Source of the DNA: Cucumis sativus
Lineage: Eukaryota; Streptophyta; Magnoliopsida; Cucurbitales; Cucurbitaceae
Reading direction: 5' to 3'
DNA length: 64,000 nucleotides
Assembly (NCBI RefSeq): GCF_000004075.3
Contig: NC_026659.2
Location: forward strand, 26,120,272-26,184,271
Of this stretch, positions 61,369-64,000 are shown one piece after another. How positions within the stretch are numbered: the stretch's first letter is position 1; each line of letters opens with the position of its first letter. The notes beneath the pieces were generated by a model that searched no databases, was not told where the DNA came from, and saw only the letters and a program-made list of their open reading frames with translations. A program made the translations under genes and the position numbers.

Positions 61369-62080
61369 ATGACCATTTTAAGAAATATCTCAAAGCATCC
61401 AACAATTGCTTTGATCAATGCCTTCATCTTCCTCAAATAGCTCAAACAAATCCACACCCAATTAGCTCAATTATGGCCTTTTTAATGTTGGGCAACTTTT
61501 AGGCCAATTTGTTACATCCATTTCCTTAAAAAACCCCACCGATCTACCGGTATTCAAACCAAAATTTGGACCAATGTGCTTTAAACTCCATGATCAGAGA
61601 ATATTCCAGAAGCTTAACTCCACACAAAAGCTTCCAATTATTCAACAAAATTCTCCAATCTAATGGTGCCCTTATCAAACATGATTTTGAATTTGACCCA
61701 CGTGTTGAAAGTGGGTTAGTTTTTATGCATGCTGAAGTGGGTTGTTGAATTCATGTTATCGTATGTTTGAATCAGTTTAGGAGCTAAATATAGTCTGTCA
61801 GATGGCCATGGTGAGTGCTTGTGTCAAATGTGGTGATACTGATTTTGCATGCTCGCGACCTGCTCGACGTAATGCCCAACAGGGATTTTGTGTCATGGAA
61901 TTCTATGATTGTTGATATGCACAACGGGGGCAATCAAGGGAAGCTTTAAATCTGTTTAAGCTTACGCAAATAGATGGTGTCAAGGTCAATGAGGTGCCTA
62001 TGGTTTCGGTTTTAACAGCCTGCGCTCACTTGGATGCACTAGACAAAGAGAATGGGCAAATGCTTATATAGAGAGGAAGG
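61369..62080 (+). pseudogene. Truncated DYW-PPR pseudogene, copy of the gene at 33362
   Basis: The DNA follows the intact gene from its ATG to about base 34173, that is the first 44 percent of the coding sequence, and then stops abruptly. Defects: codon 24 (glutamate in the intact gene) is TAG at 61438-61440, and several small insertions and deletions shift the frame. A 87-base in-frame deletion corresponds to 33675-33761 of the intact gene, flanked by the short direct repeat atg. The E and DYW regions are missing. About 85 percent of bases look alike by eye. It cannot make a functional editing factor; transcription is unknown. Confidence 0.9.
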
Positions 62081-64000
62081 TCGGTTTTTACTTATAATCC
62101 TTGAACTAATTGTTGTTACAAAAATTTAAAATTTATAAATTGATTTATTTAGGAATTTAGTTTATATAATTATAAGTTTTTAGTAAGGCTTTTGTAAGCG
62201 AAACACAGTTAAAGGTGTAAAATTTGTAAGCGAAACACAGTTAAAGGTGTAAAATGACACCTTGCAAAAGGCTTTTGCAAGTACAAATTGATATTTTCCC
62301 TTTTAAGAAAGAGGTATACGAGTGTTTGGGTTGGGCCTAAACAAAAGGTTCAAATAGTTTGGGCTGAACAAGCTGCATGTGCAAGTCTTGCTTTGTGCTC
62401 TTATGGAGCTCAAACTTAACCACAAAACCAATCTAACAATTCAACATTCTAAGCAAAATGTTGTCATATAAATAGATAAGCTTATATTCATTTTTCAACG
62501 ATGAAAATCAATTTAGTAAATCTTTAATATGTATCTTTTTCAATTTCTATGTGTTTATATCTCGTTATAAATTTGCAAAATGTTAATTTCTTGATCGTTT
62601 TATTGAACAAAATTGTATACAACTAGAATGCTTTGTAATATAAGTTTATTAGTAAAGAAAATTAATTTGGGGAGTAAAAAGGAAAATTTTCCAAACTAAT
62701 AAACATTTTATTTCTATTCTCTGTTGGTATTCTGTTTTTTGGATTTTTTTTTTCTTTTTGAAAAAATAAAATCTACAAAAACGTTGGTCTTAAAATATAT
62801 ATATATGTAAAAATTTAGGGCACATTCCCTCATATTACATAGGTTTGTAATATACCCACCAAATTAATTGAATAAATAATTTCTTATTAAAAATAAATCA
62901 TCCTTTATTATTGTAAAATTGAATGATCTCATATTATAGAATTATGATTTCATAGAATATCTTTCCATGAACTCTCAAATTGTCCTTAATTACCAATTGA
63001 TAAAGAGATTTTTAGTTCCTCAATCGCTTGATAAAGAGATTTTTAATTAAAATCAAGAAAATATGTTAAACCTTCAAATCATATTTAATTACCCATTAAA
63101 ATTTTTAAAAATGAAATAACTTGTATACGATTTTAAGAGAATTTTCTAATAGCAAAACTTAAAAGGTTGTACTGTCCAAATTTTGGCTTAATTTTTATGG
63201 TGAAGTTAGAGGATTAAATTAGCAAAGGCTTAATTAATCATTCTTATCCTTACTCAAAAAGTCAATGAAAATGTATAAAAATCTTTGTTACGCTAACTTG
63301 TATATATAATCAACTTTGCACGTTTACTCAATCATCTTTTTTCAACAAAGACACTCAATTCAAATTATTCAACTGGCCAACTCTCATATCAAGAAGATAT
63401 TTTCGAATCCAAAGTCTAACAACGGCATTCTTTTTCCAAATCAGCATAGATTTATACATACACACATACATGCATACATATATATATATAACTAAAATTT
63501 CTTTAAGAAAAAATATAATGTTTGTGAAAATGTTAATAAAAATAATAATATAGCTTTCGAAATGTCACACCTTACCACATGTCAATCATTCAACTATTTA
63601 AAAGGCGTCATCTACAAATATAAATTAATCTATATATATACACACACATAATATATATACATACGTGTGCGCGTTCAATTTCTATTGGTTTAGTTCTTTT
63701 TTATTTTTTATCTTCTTATTTTGTTAAGAAACTCATTAGAATCCTATATTTTAGCTTGATTTGAAATTAGCATTTAAATAAATATTGATAGTTTAATAGA
63801 TGCTTGAGTGTATTAATTATATTATATTTTAAAAATAGTGATTACTTTATTATATTAAATAAAAAATATATATCGTTATTATATATATTACAAAAAGAAT
63901 CGAGCAAATAATTATTTTAGAAAAGTTGAATAAATAATTACTTATTAGAGAAAATTCTACGATCAATTTACAACTATTTAAATATAAGAATTCAATTAAT
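62081..64000. other. AT-rich intergenic region to window end
   Basis: No gene recognised. 62191-62255 is a 32-base tandem duplication. TA/TG microsatellites lie near 63456-63490 and 63632-63672. 62320-62420 is slightly GC-richer with gggcct and gggctg motifs but no coding sequence follows. Confidence 0.4.
62191..62255. repeat. 32-base tandem duplication
   Basis: The unit tttgtaagcgaaacacagtt plus the following twelve bases is present twice (62191 and 62223) without mismatch. It lies about 110 bases beyond the breakpoint of the PPR pseudogene. Confidence 0.92.

Noticed and set aside
1-64000. CRISPR array, bacterial-type operon or integrated virus
   Set aside because: No regularly spaced direct repeats, no polycistronic gene packing, and no viral replicase or coat-like frames were seen.

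Overview
This window is AT-rich dicot nuclear DNA. The genes have GT-AG introns, the organelle-targeted proteins are plant-specific (plastid PTST2/FLO6-like, a DYW-class PPR), and the intergenic space is long and full of transposon remnants. Repeat flavour (foldback elements with a 'tctatcattgatag' core) and protein resemblance suggest Cucurbitaceae, but this is recollection, not a search result. No prokaryotic operon, CRISPR array, rRNA or confident tRNA gene was seen.

Layout. (1) 0.6-1.2 kb: h-type thioredoxin, minus strand. (2) 4.4-9.75 kb: RGG-rich caprin-like RNA-binding protein, minus strand, with a decayed LINE in its large intron. (3) 9.75-19.2 kb: gene-poor, holding a 1.56-kb Harbinger-type element with TTA target duplications. 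(4) 19.2-22.6 kb: NRT1/PTR (NPF2) transporter, minus strand. (5) 22.6-32.2 kb: a large gene-poor block with an inverted duplicated segment and foldback repeats. (6) 33.4-35.2 kb: intronless DYW PPR gene, plus strand. (7) 36.6-39.6 kb: PTST2/FLO6-like CBM48 starch protein, plus strand, tail-to-tail with an 8-exon RCC1 protein (40.0-42.7 kb, minus). (8) 44.0-44.8 kb: small RRM protein, minus. (9) 46.2-48.3 kb: thaumatin-like protein with a membrane-anchor-like C-terminus, minus. (10) 51.6-53.4 kb: plastid small multidrug-export family membrane protein, plus. (11) 56.5-57.8 kb: HD-Zip I transcription factor, minus. (12) 61.4-62.1 kb: truncated PPR pseudogene copied from the gene at 33.4 kb.

The strongest large-scale signal is conserved gene order. 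The RGG protein, NPF2 transporter, PTST2, RCC1 protein, RRM protein and HD-Zip I gene occur in the same order as I remember for Arabidopsis At1g27090-At1g27080-At1g27070-At1g27060-At1g27050-At1g27045. The PPR, thaumatin-like and export-family genes lie between them as extra genes. The genes serve unrelated functions (translation/RNP biology, nitrate transport, starch granule initiation, organelle RNA editing, defence), so this is inherited synteny rather than a functional cluster. I see no clearly undescribed multi-gene system. The most unusual items are the PPR duplication with an apparent PTST2 fragment upstream, the GC-AG intron in the one-blade-per-exon RCC1 gene, and the inverted repeat pair at 26.4/28.7 kb.
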